Source: Bacteroidetes bacterium HGW-Bacteroidetes-10
Lineage (GTDB): Bacteria > Bacteroidota > Bacteroidia > Bacteroidales > UBA932
Assembly: GCA_002842695.1 (NCBI GenBank)
Contig: PHDT01000027.1
Location: 1-48,404 of the forward strand
Direction: 5' to 3'
DNA length: 48,404 nucleotides
Position 1 is the first letter of the stretch. Each line of letters starts with the position of its first letter. This document shows positions 7,293 through 17,339 of this stretch, piece after piece. The position numbers were made by a program, and so were the translations under genes. Under the pieces are notes generated by a model. The model was not told the DNA's origin and searched no databases. It worked only from the letters and a program-made list of their open reading frames with translations.

Positions 7293-9875
7293 TTAGTCAT
7301 TGTTCAATTCTGCGTTTAACTTTTTAAGCAAGAGTTCGTAGTGCATTTTATCCTCATCACTTATGCGGGCTCTTTTCATCGATTCCAGTACCTTTTTTGT
7401 TTTTACAACATACTGGTAGCTGTTGCTTTCCGGATTGAATAAAAGATTGAACTTGGTTGAAGGAACTCCGTATCCCGCTACAGGAACAAATTCCATAGCA
7501 CGTGTGGTCTGAAGCAGGGATGTGAAGCGGCCGTCAAAATCCTCTTTTGAGAGAATGTCGTACAAAGAAATAGCTCCTTCGCCTTCATTAATGCCTCTTC
7601 CCGAAACCATTTTTGCGACATTGCTGCTTCTAAGTACGGAAGTTAAATATTGAGTCTGCAGGAACTTCTGAACAGGTGTCAGCTTTGTTCTTTTAACAGC
7701 AGGTTCCCATACGAACTCGAACACTTCATCTGATACCTCAAAGAAATCATACGGATCCTCAGAAATTGATGCAGAGAGGTGTACTTTATTTGGAGCAGCA
7801 ACAATTGCCTCTGCAAGCACTCTTTGAAGCAGATTTTTTGCTGAGCCAATAATGCTCATATTTTTTAGAAGAGTTGGTTCTTCAAACCACTCTAAATCAT
7901 TTACCTGGTTCATTACAAACCTTAGGGCTGCTCTTTGCTTGCCGCTCTCAACACTTTGGAATGGAACCATGTTGTCTGCAACCAAAACCTCATTGAGATA
8001 TACACCTCCTAACCAGGCATAGACATGGTTAATATAGCGTATATACTGATATACAATCTGTTCGTATATTTCTGTTCTGTATGTTAAATCCTCATCTTCT
8101 GAAGCAACCCATGAATTTAGATTTGCCATCAGGAATTTAAGATTTGCGATACCATATTCAGATGCTTTTATAGCATCGTCACCAAGGTCTTCGGTTTGCG
8201 AGCGGGGATCAAGAGGATAAGAGAGTTGTTTTCCATAACGGTAAACAGGCTCCTTAATTGCATCGCTTACCATCTTTGTCAGAATCTCTTTTTCCTGAAC
8301 AGATGTTTCTGCATCCGGGTAATACTTATAATTCCACTTTATCAGGAAACGATCATATTCACCAAATCTGGGAGGAGTGACTTTTACTCCTTTTGCATGG
8401 TCGCCAGGCTGCGCAACATAGTTGAACCTTGCATAATCCATTATAGAAGTAGTTGTTCCTGTAGCGTTTGTATAGGAAGGCGACCTTAGAGAGTCAACCG
8501 GAATTGCATTTGAAGCACTCATATTATGCATAAAGCCAAGACAGTGTCCTACCTCGTGAGCAGTAACATATCTAAGACCATCATACATTATATCATTTGG
8601 AATGTTCTTTGTGCGGATTCGTTCGTTTGCAGGAGAAATTTGAACAAACATCCAGTTATTCAGGAGCTTGATCATATCATGGTAGATATACACAGATGCA
8701 TTAATTATCTCTCCGGAGCGCGGGTCAACCCATGATGGACCCATGGCGTTCTGAATTCCAATAGGGGCATATCTTACGCATGAATACTTAACATTTTCCG
8801 GGTCAAATTCCGAATCGTCTGTTGGGTAGTCAAGCGCCTTAATGGCATTGCTGAATCCTATCTCTTCAAATAGCTCTCCCCACTGCTCTACACCCTCTTT
8901 GATATGTTCCCTCCATTGTTCTGGGAAGTTAGGGTCAATGTAGAATATTATAGGTTTTACCGGGTCAGAGAGTTTACCTGCCTTATATGCCTCCGGATCC
9001 TTTGGTTCGAGATTCCAGCGGTTTGCATAATTAATTGTTCTGGATGCCTGTTCATGTTCTCCAAACAGGAATTTACCTGTATTGAATACTGCCACCCTGT
9101 AATCGTGCATACGCGGGCGGGCAGGAGCTTCAGGTAAAAGAACGATAGATCTGGAGACCTCTGCAGTAAAAGGCTGATCCTTCACTATCGCTTTATTGGT
9201 TCTTTGGTCGGTTAAAGTATAATTATAGCTTAACGTGCTGGTTACAACAACATTGTCACTAAATGCCTTAATATCTCCCAAGTATGATTTATCCTGCTGA
9301 AAGCTTTCTGCACGCTTTAGCCCGTAAAACATAGTGTACTGGCTGTAGATATCAAAAGGAGTCAGATCTTTGTTGTCTCCAACAAAGAAACTGGTCATAT
9401 CAATAACAACAGCAGAGCTGTCCTTATTATAGGCTTCGATTTTCATGCTCTTCATGATGGAGCCAATGTTACTTTTATCTATGGCTTTAGCTATGTTAGA
9501 GCCAGGGGTGTCTGTAACAACGTCTGTGCTTATCCTTCTCAGCTGTACAGCTTCTCCCGATTTGGTAAAAGTAATATGAATGGGTTCCGGTTTTGCACCT
9601 ACAATTCCATTACCATTATCACTGGTTCGTTTTACAGTGGAGGCGATGAGCATCTCTCGTCCCATCATCTTCAGAGGAATTTCAAAATAGACCTTCTGTT
9701 TCATCTTGCGAAGGATGAACATTCCACTTGCACTTTCGTGCTTCCCTTTAAAGAGTTTGTCGTATGCAACAACAGAATCTTTGGGCTGAGTCCCTTTTTT
9801 TGTAGTGTCCTGCGGACTTGCAATTGCCAAAACAGACAGCAAGATGGAGGCACTAAGAGCAATTAATCGTTTCAT
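7293..9875 (-). CDS. Zinc-dependent metalloprotease (DUF5117/DUF4953 type)
   Basis: This 860-aa exported protease starts with a signal peptide (MKRLIALSASILLSVLAIAS). A DUF5118-like segment (about 35-85) and a DUF5117-like domain (about 95-290) precede a metzincin-like catalytic domain. The zinc site is complete: H440-E441-V-G-H444-C-L-G-F-M-H450, with the catalytic E441, and a Met-turn S-I-M479-D-Y follows about 30 residues later. It should cleave protein or peptide in the periplasm or at the outer membrane; the substrate is unknown. It lies downstream of SusC/SusD and two lipoproteins on the same strand (45 bp after the PKD-like gene), so it probably trims substrate for that uptake system. 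Its paralogue follows 2 bp later. Confidence 0.9.
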   Translation of the reverse strand: MKRLIALSASILLSVLAIASPQDTTKKGTQPKDSVVAYDKLFKGKHESASGMFILRKMKQKVYFEIPLKMMGREMLIASTVKRTSDNGNGIVGAKPEPIHITFTKSGEAVQLRRISTDVVTDTPGSNIAKAIDKSNIGSIMKSMKIEAYNKDSSAVVIDMTSFFVGDNKDLTPFDIYSQYTMFYGLKRAESFQQDKSYLGDIKAFSDNVVVTSTLSYNYTLTDQRTNKAIVKDQPFTAEVSRSIVLLPEAPARPRMHDYRVAVFNTGKFLFGEHEQASRTINYANRWNLEPKDPEAYKAGKLSDPVKPIIFYIDPNFPEQWREHIKEGVEQWGELFEEIGFSNAIKALDYPTDDSEFDPENVKYSCVRYAPIGIQNAMGPSWVDPRSGEIINASVYIYHDMIKLLNNWMFVQISPANERIRTKNIPNDIMYDGLRYVTAHEVGHCLGFMHNMSASNAIPVDSLRSPSYTNATGTTTSIMDYARFNYVAQPGDHAKGVKVTPPRFGEYDRFLIKWNYKYYPDAETSVQEKEILTKMVSDAIKEPVYRYGKQLSYPLDPRSQTEDLGDDAIKASEYGIANLKFLMANLNSWVASEDEDLTYRTEIYEQIVYQYIRYINHVYAWLGGVYLNEVLVADNMVPFQSVESGKQRAALRFVMNQVNDLEWFEEPTLLKNMSIIGSAKNLLQRVLAEAIVAAPNKVHLSASISEDPYDFFEVSDEVFEFVWEPAVKRTKLTPVQKFLQTQYLTSVLRSSNVAKMVSGRGINEGEGAISLYDILSKEDFDGRFTSLLQTTRAMEFVPVAGYGVPSTKFNLLFNPESNSYQYVVKTKKVLESMKRARISDEDKMHYELLLKKLNAELNND

Positions 9876-9920
9876 TTATACTTTTTAATAAATTATTCTT
9901 TTATACTGAATTCCCGAATT

Positions 9921-11522
9921 TTATTGTCCCTGGAATGTAAAGTCCAGAATTCTTCCAAAACCGGTGTATTTCAATGTTTGAGCAGCGTTAAGGACTCCCG
10001 TTGCAGTGTTACTTTGCGGAATAACCTCAATAGTGCCCTGTGTAGTTCCCTGGTTTATTGCCAGTACTATCGCTTTTGCATTCAAAGCCAGAGGAGCTTC
10101 AAAAATTGGCCCTTTTTCCATATTAAAGTCATCTTGATTAAGACCAAAACGCCCCTGAACATACAATTTTGCTTTTGCAATAGTACCTGTTGATGAATTG
10201 TAAACCTCCTGGTATGAGACAACGCCTCCTCCAAAATTTACTGCGTAAACTTTATTTGCTGTTGCAACAAACATAACCGGATCAAACATATTGAAAAATA
10301 CAGATACTGCACTGTTGATGATTGGAGTAAGTGCCGCAGGTATTTCTACCTTAAGCTTTGGTGCAGAGGGTGTCTGATTCCAGTTGGCATCTGTATAGCT
10401 AAACGAGATTGCAAAAATTTCGTAGTTACTTGTGCTGTTATTCTTCATGAGCATGGTAGCTGTAACACCATCTATGGACACATCTCCGGCAATTGCGGTT
10501 CTCCCCGGAACATTCTGAGGATCGAAAACTCCCTGATTTGTATAAGCACCACCAGTAGCCGGGGTTGTAAATGTCATAGCAACATTGTAAAATTTGCCGG
10601 CCTCTGCGTTATACCACAAGGCGTACGGGCCACTGCCGTTTGAGTTATCTGCAATTACAATTCCGTTATCTGCGCTCTGAACACCGGATACAGGCATCAT
10701 AAATGCTGTAATCATCTGGTTCGTGGCACTCAAATATGGAACATTATTGTTTAACAGCACCCAATACCCGTTGTTTATTGTAGTAAAACCAGATGGTTTA
10801 AAATCTCCGTCTCTTGAAGGGAAGATCTGATCTGCATTTTTGAATACAGAATAGTCTTCACAATTAATCATATTGATATTATTATCTTCATAAATGGCTG
10901 TTATGAGATTCTTGGTGAGAATCGGAGATGGTTTATGAAGGGCATACTCAATACTTTTTATCAGAGATGGACTCGCCTGGCCTGTTGCGGTCTTCCAGAT
11001 ATTGTACATAACTCTCGTACCCTTATCATAGGCTGCTGTAAGGCTGTTATCCATGATGAGGTTAATATCGGAAGTCTGACCGTCTTTAGTATCGGCTACA
11101 ACAATTCCTTCCCTAAAAGCACTACTTACATAGAGTGGCCACGCTTTCTGGTACTCCAGACCATATCGTTCGTCTCTTACGGTAAAGAGAAGAGTATAAG
11201 CAGCTGGAAGAATATGGTTTGTAATAATTGTGTCAAGTTCTCTTTTATTGCCAATTACTACCATGTCTGAGTAACCGGGAGTCTGGTTTATCTCCCATCT
11301 GTAGGTTACTTTATCTGGATTTGTAACGTTTCCAATCTTGACATTGGGTTTAAAGTTTACCTCTCCCAGATAGTCAACCCTGAGAATGCTTGGCATATCA
11401 TCAGACTCAATAACTGCATCGTCAATTTTTGAGACATCAAGATTCGATTTATCCTGAAAACAGCTGCTTGTAACAAACAGTATAAGCAGAAATGATAAGA
11501 TTTTATTTATTGTTTTTTTCAT
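9921..11522 (-). CDS. PKD-like family surface lipoprotein
   Basis: This 533-aa lipoprotein has the signal MKKTINKILSFLLILFVTSSC (lipid cysteine C21) followed by acidic residues, which in Bacteroidota often marks surface export. A PKD-like immunoglobulin fold (about 45-130: DYLGEV..VTYRWEINQTPGYS..YTLLFTVRDERYG) precedes a probable beta-propeller-like region. No catalytic motif is recognised. In related loci such proteins accompany SusC/SusD and are thought to bind substrate at the cell surface. It lies 11 bp after the DUF4843 gene and is surely co-transcribed. Confidence 0.8.
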   Translation of the reverse strand: MKKTINKILSFLLILFVTSSCFQDKSNLDVSKIDDAVIESDDMPSILRVDYLGEVNFKPNVKIGNVTNPDKVTYRWEINQTPGYSDMVVIGNKRELDTIITNHILPAAYTLLFTVRDERYGLEYQKAWPLYVSSAFREGIVVADTKDGQTSDINLIMDNSLTAAYDKGTRVMYNIWKTATGQASPSLIKSIEYALHKPSPILTKNLITAIYEDNNINMINCEDYSVFKNADQIFPSRDGDFKPSGFTTINNGYWVLLNNNVPYLSATNQMITAFMMPVSGVQSADNGIVIADNSNGSGPYALWYNAEAGKFYNVAMTFTTPATGGAYTNQGVFDPQNVPGRTAIAGDVSIDGVTATMLMKNNSTSNYEIFAISFSYTDANWNQTPSAPKLKVEIPAALTPIINSAVSVFFNMFDPVMFVATANKVYAVNFGGGVVSYQEVYNSSTGTIAKAKLYVQGRFGLNQDDFNMEKGPIFEAPLALNAKAIVLAINQGTTQGTIEVIPQSNTATGVLNAAQTLKYTGFGRILDFTFQGQ

Positions 11523-11533
11523 TTTTGCAAAGT

Positions 11534-12403
11534 TTAAATGTTTGGATTATATACTGCTCCGTTAACTCTGGCCTGAATTACTATACCTTGGCCATCGCCG
11601 GCATTATGCATTAATCTTTTGCCTCCGTTGGCAGCAGCATAATCATCAAGGTATTTTTGGAGCTTACGAGCGTAAAGATCTGTGTAATAAGCTCCTAAAA
11701 TTGTTGTTGTTCCTGTTCCGGGATCTTCAAATGAATTTGAATACCTTGGCCAGTAGTTCACAGGCCATCCCAGAGCGTCCAGAACTGCCTTGTGGGCAAT
11801 AGGGCTGTAGTAGGAAACAGATGTACTAAGTTTCGTAAGAGGAGACAGGATAATCATGTTGTAAGTTCTGGTATAGAAGCTTGACGCAGGAAACATTGGC
11901 AGCATGTTGCTCCAGTTTAACACTCCCTTGCAGTATTCATTTGAACCCACTTTAAAATCATCCGAATCTACAAGTTCGAAAGAAACCTTTACAGATAAAT
12001 TATCAAGTGCATTATCTCTGCTTAATACAAACCTGACATAACCATATTGCTGGCCGGCAGGTATCTTTGCCTCTGTTATCTGGAACTGAGAGGGAAGAGC
12101 AGTGGTTTTTTCTGCAATAACTTTATATTTTACAGTTCTGTCCTTATCGACAGCTACTCCGGAAATTTTTACAGGGAAATCAATTGTGTAGGTCTCCTGG
12201 GACAGTGGAATATTAAGAAAAGATTCGTTGATGTAGTATGTTTTGTCGGCTGAATTATAGCCTTTATAAATTGCCGCATCTCCTGCTCCCGGGAATACAA
12301 CTCCTGGAGAATTAACGTCAAAAGTCTGAATATCATCCTTCTGGCATCCTGCAACCGCAAGGAAACCAACAGCCAGAATAAGATATATTTTTATGTTTTT
12401 CAT
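11534..12403 (-). CDS. DUF4843 family lipoprotein
   Basis: This 289-aa protein has the lipoprotein signal MKNIKIYLILAVGFLAVAGC (C20). The body is beta-rich, with segments typical of DUF4843 proteins encoded after SusD (V-V-F-P-G...Y-I-N-E-S-F-L, later D-R-T-V-K-Y-K-V and I-P-A-G-Q-Q-Y-G-Y-V-R-F). The start at 12403 was chosen because it opens the signal peptide; an in-frame start at 12592 would add 63 residues overlapping the end of SusD. The function is unknown, probably accessory surface binding in the SusCD complex. It sits 19 bp after susD. Confidence 0.83.
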   Translation of the reverse strand: MKNIKIYLILAVGFLAVAGCQKDDIQTFDVNSPGVVFPGAGDAAIYKGYNSADKTYYINESFLNIPLSQETYTIDFPVKISGVAVDKDRTVKYKVIAEKTTALPSQFQITEAKIPAGQQYGYVRFVLSRDNALDNLSVKVSFELVDSDDFKVGSNEYCKGVLNWSNMLPMFPASSFYTRTYNMIILSPLTKLSTSVSYYSPIAHKAVLDALGWPVNYWPRYSNSFEDPGTGTTTILGAYYTDLYARKLQKYLDDYAAANGGKRLMHNAGDGQGIVIQARVNGAVYNPNI

Positions 12404-12422
12404 TTTTATACTTTTTAATCTG

Positions 12423-13913
12423 TTATTGATTTCTACCCATTTGCTTTTCTGTGTTAGGATAAGGCATAACATAGATAAGGTCTGATGTTTCACCAAGATA
12501 TCCCGGTATGTTCTGAGCTCCTGTTCTCTTATAGAAAAAGAACATTGCTCCTTCACAGAAAAATTCTTTTTGATACTCCTTTTGTATCTCATCCAAAACC
12601 TCTCCGGCTGTGATACCGCTCAGTTCCTGAATTATACCTCTCTTGCTTCTGACAGTATTCAAAAGGCTAAGTGCTGTCTGAACATCTGGTGCAGATTGTC
12701 TTAGGTAACACTCTGCTGCAATATAGTAGGCCTCAGGAAGTCTCATTAAAGGGATGTAGTTCTTAGTGACCTTGTCACTTGATGTTCCAAAGTACTTTAT
12801 GGGTGTGAACGAATTAAATCCGTCCTGGGTCACATTGTTCTGCAGGAACAGTCTTGAAAAGCGATAGTCTGTGCTCCCTGGCCCGTCAGTTTCATAAATT
12901 GAGAGTAATCTGTTATTAGAAACATACTGAGCATAAATATCTCCTGCTGCATTAATGTCAAGCATAAAATAATTGGCTGTTTTCTCATAAAGGTTCTGAG
13001 TATTGAGTGCAAAAATGTGCTCAGACTTCATGATAGGGTCAGTTGCTGTGCTTGTACTTGTAGCCCAGCTGGTAAGACCATTCTCATTTGTCTTCTCAAT
13101 TACCTTGTTAGAAAGTGTAAGCGCCTTGCCAATACTTGCGCTGCTTCCTTCCCACATATAAACTCTTGCCAGCAAAAGTGCTGTTGAGTAGTAATTAAGG
13201 TGCTGGCCGCGATTATTGAAGAAGCCATCAATGTTAACCTCTGCGTAGTAACTCTGCGGATGCAACTTGGTTACCGGGTCAATCTCAAGCAGCTGGAGGG
13301 CCTCCTCAAGATCCGATATCATTTTTGCCATTGTCTGCGGATAACTCATCTGCTCGGTCATATCTTTGCTCAGAGTTGTAACATAAGGAACAGCAAATTT
13401 GCCGGAAATGTCACTTCTTCCTGTAAGATTACCATAACCATAGAGACGCATCAGGTCAAAATGCATAAACGCCCTTATTGCAAGAAGCTCTCCTTTGATA
13501 ATGCTGTAGTTAATATTGTCCAGTTTAGACTTGTTTATCTCTATGTATTTGAGAGCATTGTTAGCATTGGCAATTACATTGTATGCCTTTGACCATACTC
13601 CGTTTACATATTTCTGACCATTTGTTGAAGTATAGCTGTACTTAGATATTGAGTAATCGTTGTTTGATGACGACTGAAGCTCTTCGAACTGACCGGCCAT
13701 AACCTCGATGGTTCCCCATGAAAGGGCTCTGCCGTATAGTAAATCATCGGTCATTCCAATGTAGCATCCTGTTAGTGCCTGCTGGAATCCTTCCACAGAG
13801 CTAAACTGATCCTCCTCCCTGATTTGAGAAGGGGGTGTTACATCGAGCCACTTACTGCATGACACAAGTACAAGGCTCAACGCAAATATTATTGTTTTTA
13901 TATTGTTTTTCAT
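12423..13913 (-). CDS. SusD/RagB-like nutrient-binding lipoprotein
   Basis: This 496-aa surface lipoprotein (lipid cysteine C19 in L-V-S-C-S-K-W-L-D-V) forms the lid over the SusC channel and captures substrate outside the cell. The SusD pattern is clear: P-P-S-Q-I near the N-terminus, F-S-S-V-E-G-F-Q-Q-A-L-T-G-C-Y, the TPR-containing helical core (GELLAIRAFMHFDLMRLYG), and the C-terminal P-L-M-R-L-P-E-A-Y-Y-I-A-A-E. It lies 10 bp after susC and forms the usual pair with it. The substrate is unknown; the adjacent proteases and lack of glycoside hydrolases suggest peptide, as for RagB. Confidence 0.95.
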   Translation of the reverse strand: MKNNIKTIIFALSLVLVSCSKWLDVTPPSQIREEDQFSSVEGFQQALTGCYIGMTDDLLYGRALSWGTIEVMAGQFEELQSSSNNDYSISKYSYTSTNGQKYVNGVWSKAYNVIANANNALKYIEINKSKLDNINYSIIKGELLAIRAFMHFDLMRLYGYGNLTGRSDISGKFAVPYVTTLSKDMTEQMSYPQTMAKMISDLEEALQLLEIDPVTKLHPQSYYAEVNIDGFFNNRGQHLNYYSTALLLARVYMWEGSSASIGKALTLSNKVIEKTNENGLTSWATSTSTATDPIMKSEHIFALNTQNLYEKTANYFMLDINAAGDIYAQYVSNNRLLSIYETDGPGSTDYRFSRLFLQNNVTQDGFNSFTPIKYFGTSSDKVTKNYIPLMRLPEAYYIAAECYLRQSAPDVQTALSLLNTVRSKRGIIQELSGITAGEVLDEIQKEYQKEFFCEGAMFFFYKRTGAQNIPGYLGETSDLIYVMPYPNTEKQMGRNQ

Positions 13914-13923
13914 GACTACTCAG

Positions 13924-16900
13924 TTAAAAAGTTATAGACAGTGAACATGATACAGTCCTTGCAAAAGGATAGTAAAGACCTCTTTCAATATCAATAGAAG
14001 AGAGGGTAAGGATATCGTTCATGTAAACGGAGAATCTTACTCTCTCCATATTCCAGTTATTTACGAGCTGCTTTGGAAAATCGTAGTATAAAGTTGCAGT
14101 ACCCCAGGTTAGCTCATTGCGGTTCTGAACAAATCTTGAGGTTGCCTGAGTTTTTGCCTGGTAGGCCATAGAATCTCCCTCATACTGGAATGTTCCTAAT
14201 CGTTTAAATGGCGCAAGCTGACCGGGTGTCTGCCATCTGCCCAGGAGTACTCTGCGATCTACATTGTATTGAATATCTATGTTTTCAACTCTGTCCACAA
14301 GTGTCTGGTTGTACATTTGTCCACCATATAAATAACGGAAAGTCGAGCTAAAACCAAATCCCTTATATTCTGCCGTAAAACCAAAGTGTCCTCTGGCTGT
14401 TGGCTTGGTATCGCCCACCACTACAAGGTCAAGCGGATCATAAACATATGTTCTTGTACCGTCCTTCTTCAGATAAATCTCCTGTCCGTTCATAGGATCA
14501 ATTCCCAAAGATTTTACAGCCCATATTGAGGTCATAGACATGCCGTCCACATACATCAGTACAGGCTCGTTGTTTCCTTTATCCGAAGCTGATTTAAGCT
14601 GGAGTTCGTTGTATGTGCGCATGCTTTCAGACAGGCTTTCAATTACATTGGTATTGCCTGCGACAGATCCGTAAATATTTAAGAATCCGTTTGAGTTATT
14701 ATACAATGAGAGGTTTGCATTGATCTCGAAACCTTTATTTCTCACCAGACCCAAATTATCCTTAACCATGCTAAATCCTGTAGATGGCGAAACAGATACA
14801 TTTGTTACCATGTTTTCTGTGAATCCATCATAGTAGTCTGCTTTCAGCTGGAGGGGTCCAATCTGAGCATCAATCCCAATATTGTAATCTTTCTTCTGCT
14901 CCCATCTAAGTTGCGGGTTGGGAAGATTTGACAGAAACGCACCTGTAAATCCGTTGTAGTTATAGTCTGTATAGTACTGATACGTTCCCACTGCGTAACT
15001 GGTGTTAAAGTTCTGATTTCCTGTTACTCCAACAGAGGCTCTGAGCCTTAGCTGGTCAATAAAATCGACATTTTTAAGGAACTTTTCGTGATGCATGTTC
15101 CAGCCAAGTCCAATACTCCAGCCCGGTGCCCATCTGTTTTCCTTACCATAAAGTGATGACGCACTCAAACGATAGGTCAGGTCTGCCAAAAATCTGTTGT
15201 CATATGCATAGTTCGCTGTTCCCAGAAAACTGATTTCTCTGTTGAGCGATGAGAGACCAACCGGTTTGGTTCCCTCTGCATATTGTCTTGCAAAAGTGAT
15301 ATCAGCTGCCTGATTATTTGGAAATCCTTCGGCCTTGTTAACATAAGCAGAATACATGCTTTCAGATGCAAATGCACCCACGTTGGCAGAGACGAAGTGT
15401 CTGTCAAAATTACGTGTATATGAGGCATTAATATCTCCGGAAAAGCTGCTGCTGCGTCCGTTGTCCAGACGATACGAACCTCTTCTCATCTTAAGAGCCT
15501 CGTTTGTCATATAAGAACTGGTGGAAAATGTAGAGTGATTTGCAGGCAGAAACTCGTCTGCACTGCTGCGTTTTGCCGAAATACCCATACGGCCGGTAAT
15601 CTTTACATGTGTTGTTGGCCTGTACTCTGCATAGAAATTATTTGTGAAATCGAGGTAACTCGATGTGTTAAGCGTTCCTATGGTTGCATCGTACATTGGG
15701 TTGGCTATTGAGTAGTTCTCTGTAACTTCTGCCCACCTGAGCAACATTCCTGTTACCGGATCGTTGCTTCTCCAGTATGGGTTCATTCTGGCATAATCAT
15801 TAAATGATCCCCACGGGCTCTCATCTGCATGATTGCTCAACGCCGTCATGATATTGCGGAACAATAGTTTTTTGTATCTGTAAGATAGGTTAACTGTTCC
15901 GGAAATGTTGCTTCTGTTTGAACCCTTCATAATTCCGTTGGTATTATTGTAGGTAAAGTCTACAACTCCTTTAAGACTGCGGCTGTCGCCCAGCTCAATA
16001 TTAAGGTTGTGCTTGTTTCCAACACCAACTCTCAGAGGCTTGGATAACCAGTATGTATCAAGACCCTCTTCAATCAACTTCTTTCTGTCGTTGTATAACT
16101 TATTTAGTTCCAGCTGATCTTCAATTCTGCTGGTGGTATAAATCCCTTCAATTCTTTCAATCTCAAGTTTCTCTCTGGCGTTTGCAAGGTTATAACTTGA
16201 AAGGTCAGGCATTTCAAAATCCATACTTCCGGTGTATGTTACTCTTTGCTGGTTACCCTTGAGCTTTTTTGTCTCAATAACTACAACACCGTTTGCGGCC
16301 TTGGAGCCGTAAAGAGCTTTTGCAGAAGCGTCTTTAAGAATGGTTACATTCTCTACACGGTTCATGTCCATATCCATAATTCTCTCAACACTGGCTTCAA
16401 ATCCGTCCAGAATAAAGAGCGGCATGTTAGGAATATTTCCATAATTTCCTTTAAGATCTACTCCTATGTCATTTTTTTCCAGCGGAAAACTTGAGGTTCC
16501 GCGAATTTCCATACCGGGAAGCGCATTGGGGTTTGAACCCTGTGTAAGGTTGTCCATTATATAAATAGAGGGGTCTATGTTTTTAAGTGATTCAAAAACA
16601 TTTTTATTACCTACCCTTGTGAGCTCTTTTGAACTAATTGTGGAAACAGATCCGGTAAAGCTCTCTGCTTTTTTATCAACCACACCGGTCACGATCACTT
16701 CGTTAAGCTGAAGGCGGCTTTCCTGCATTACTATTTCATAATATGCTCTGTCATCCAGACGGAGTGAATATACCTCCATGCCTATCATTTTGAATTCCAA
16801 AGCTGCTTGCCTGGTTTGAACGAGTGCAATCTGGAATTTTCCATCCAGGTCTGTATCGACTCCTCTGTTGGTCCCGGGTATCATGACAGCAACGCCGGGA

Positions 16901-17289
16901 AGGGGTTGTCCCTGGGAATCTGTTACAAGACCGCTTACAACAATAGTCTTCTGTCCGGTCTTATTATCTTTGCCAATTATGACAATTTGATTTCCGCTAA
17001 TCTCATATGTAAGAGCGGTCTTTGAAAGAACATTGTTCAAAATATCCTTGAGTGCAGTATTTGTTGCTTCAATGGATACAGGAGATACAGTCTCTACTTG
17101 TGAGTCCTTGTAGAAGAATTTGTAAGTTGTCTTTTGTTCAATCTCTTTAAAGAACTGTGTCAAAGTCACATTTTTGACACTTATCGAGATCCTTTCTTGT
17201 TGACTTGCTCCGAAAAGTGTACCGGAGAACAAAAGGCAACACAACAACGGCAGCGTAATTAATCGCCGAAAATTAGTTGAGTTGTTCAT
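13924..17289 (-). CDS. SusC/RagA-like TonB-dependent transporter with STN domain
   Basis: This 1121-aa outer-membrane transporter follows the usual order. After the signal peptide (about 1-29) comes an STN domain (about 34-84, ISVKNVTLTQFFKEIEQKTTYKF). A carboxypeptidase-like sandwich (about 117-205), a plug (about 208-340, with V-E-N-V-T-I-L-K-D-A-S-A-K-A-L-Y-G) and a barrel ending in a terminal phenylalanine (S-I-T-F) follow. Uptake is energised by TonB/ExbBD. An STN domain in this family normally touches a FecR-type anti-sigma factor, and one is encoded 50 bp upstream with an ECF sigma beyond it. The locus therefore probably senses its own cargo. It works with the SusD 10 bp downstream. 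Confidence 0.96.
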   Translation of the reverse strand: MNNSTNFRRLITLPLLCCLLFSGTLFGASQQERISISVKNVTLTQFFKEIEQKTTYKFFYKDSQVETVSPVSIEATNTALKDILNNVLSKTALTYEISGNQIVIIGKDNKTGQKTIVVSGLVTDSQGQPLPGVAVMIPGTNRGVDTDLDGKFQIALVQTRQAALEFKMIGMEVYSLRLDDRAYYEIVMQESRLQLNEVIVTGVVDKKAESFTGSVSTISSKELTRVGNKNVFESLKNIDPSIYIMDNLTQGSNPNALPGMEIRGTSSFPLEKNDIGVDLKGNYGNIPNMPLFILDGFEASVERIMDMDMNRVENVTILKDASAKALYGSKAANGVVVIETKKLKGNQQRVTYTGSMDFEMPDLSSYNLANAREKLEIERIEGIYTTSRIEDQLELNKLYNDRKKLIEEGLDTYWLSKPLRVGVGNKHNLNIELGDSRSLKGVVDFTYNNTNGIMKGSNRSNISGTVNLSYRYKKLLFRNIMTALSNHADESPWGSFNDYARMNPYWRSNDPVTGMLLRWAEVTENYSIANPMYDATIGTLNTSSYLDFTNNFYAEYRPTTHVKITGRMGISAKRSSADEFLPANHSTFSTSSYMTNEALKMRRGSYRLDNGRSSSFSGDINASYTRNFDRHFVSANVGAFASESMYSAYVNKAEGFPNNQAADITFARQYAEGTKPVGLSSLNREISFLGTANYAYDNRFLADLTYRLSASSLYGKENRWAPGWSIGLGWNMHHEKFLKNVDFIDQLRLRASVGVTGNQNFNTSYAVGTYQYYTDYNYNGFTGAFLSNLPNPQLRWEQKKDYNIGIDAQIGPLQLKADYYDGFTENMVTNVSVSPSTGFSMVKDNLGLVRNKGFEINANLSLYNNSNGFLNIYGSVAGNTNVIESLSESMRTYNELQLKSASDKGNNEPVLMYVDGMSMTSIWAVKSLGIDPMNGQEIYLKKDGTRTYVYDPLDLVVVGDTKPTARGHFGFTAEYKGFGFSSTFRYLYGGQMYNQTLVDRVENIDIQYNVDRRVLLGRWQTPGQLAPFKRLGTFQYEGDSMAYQAKTQATSRFVQNRNELTWGTATLYYDFPKQLVNNWNMERVRFSVYMNDILTLSSIDIERGLYYPFARTVSCSLSITF

Positions 17290-17339
17290 AGTTGTTAATT
17301 AAGTTAGGTGTTTTGGGGTTAATAGAATAGGTTAGTTAG

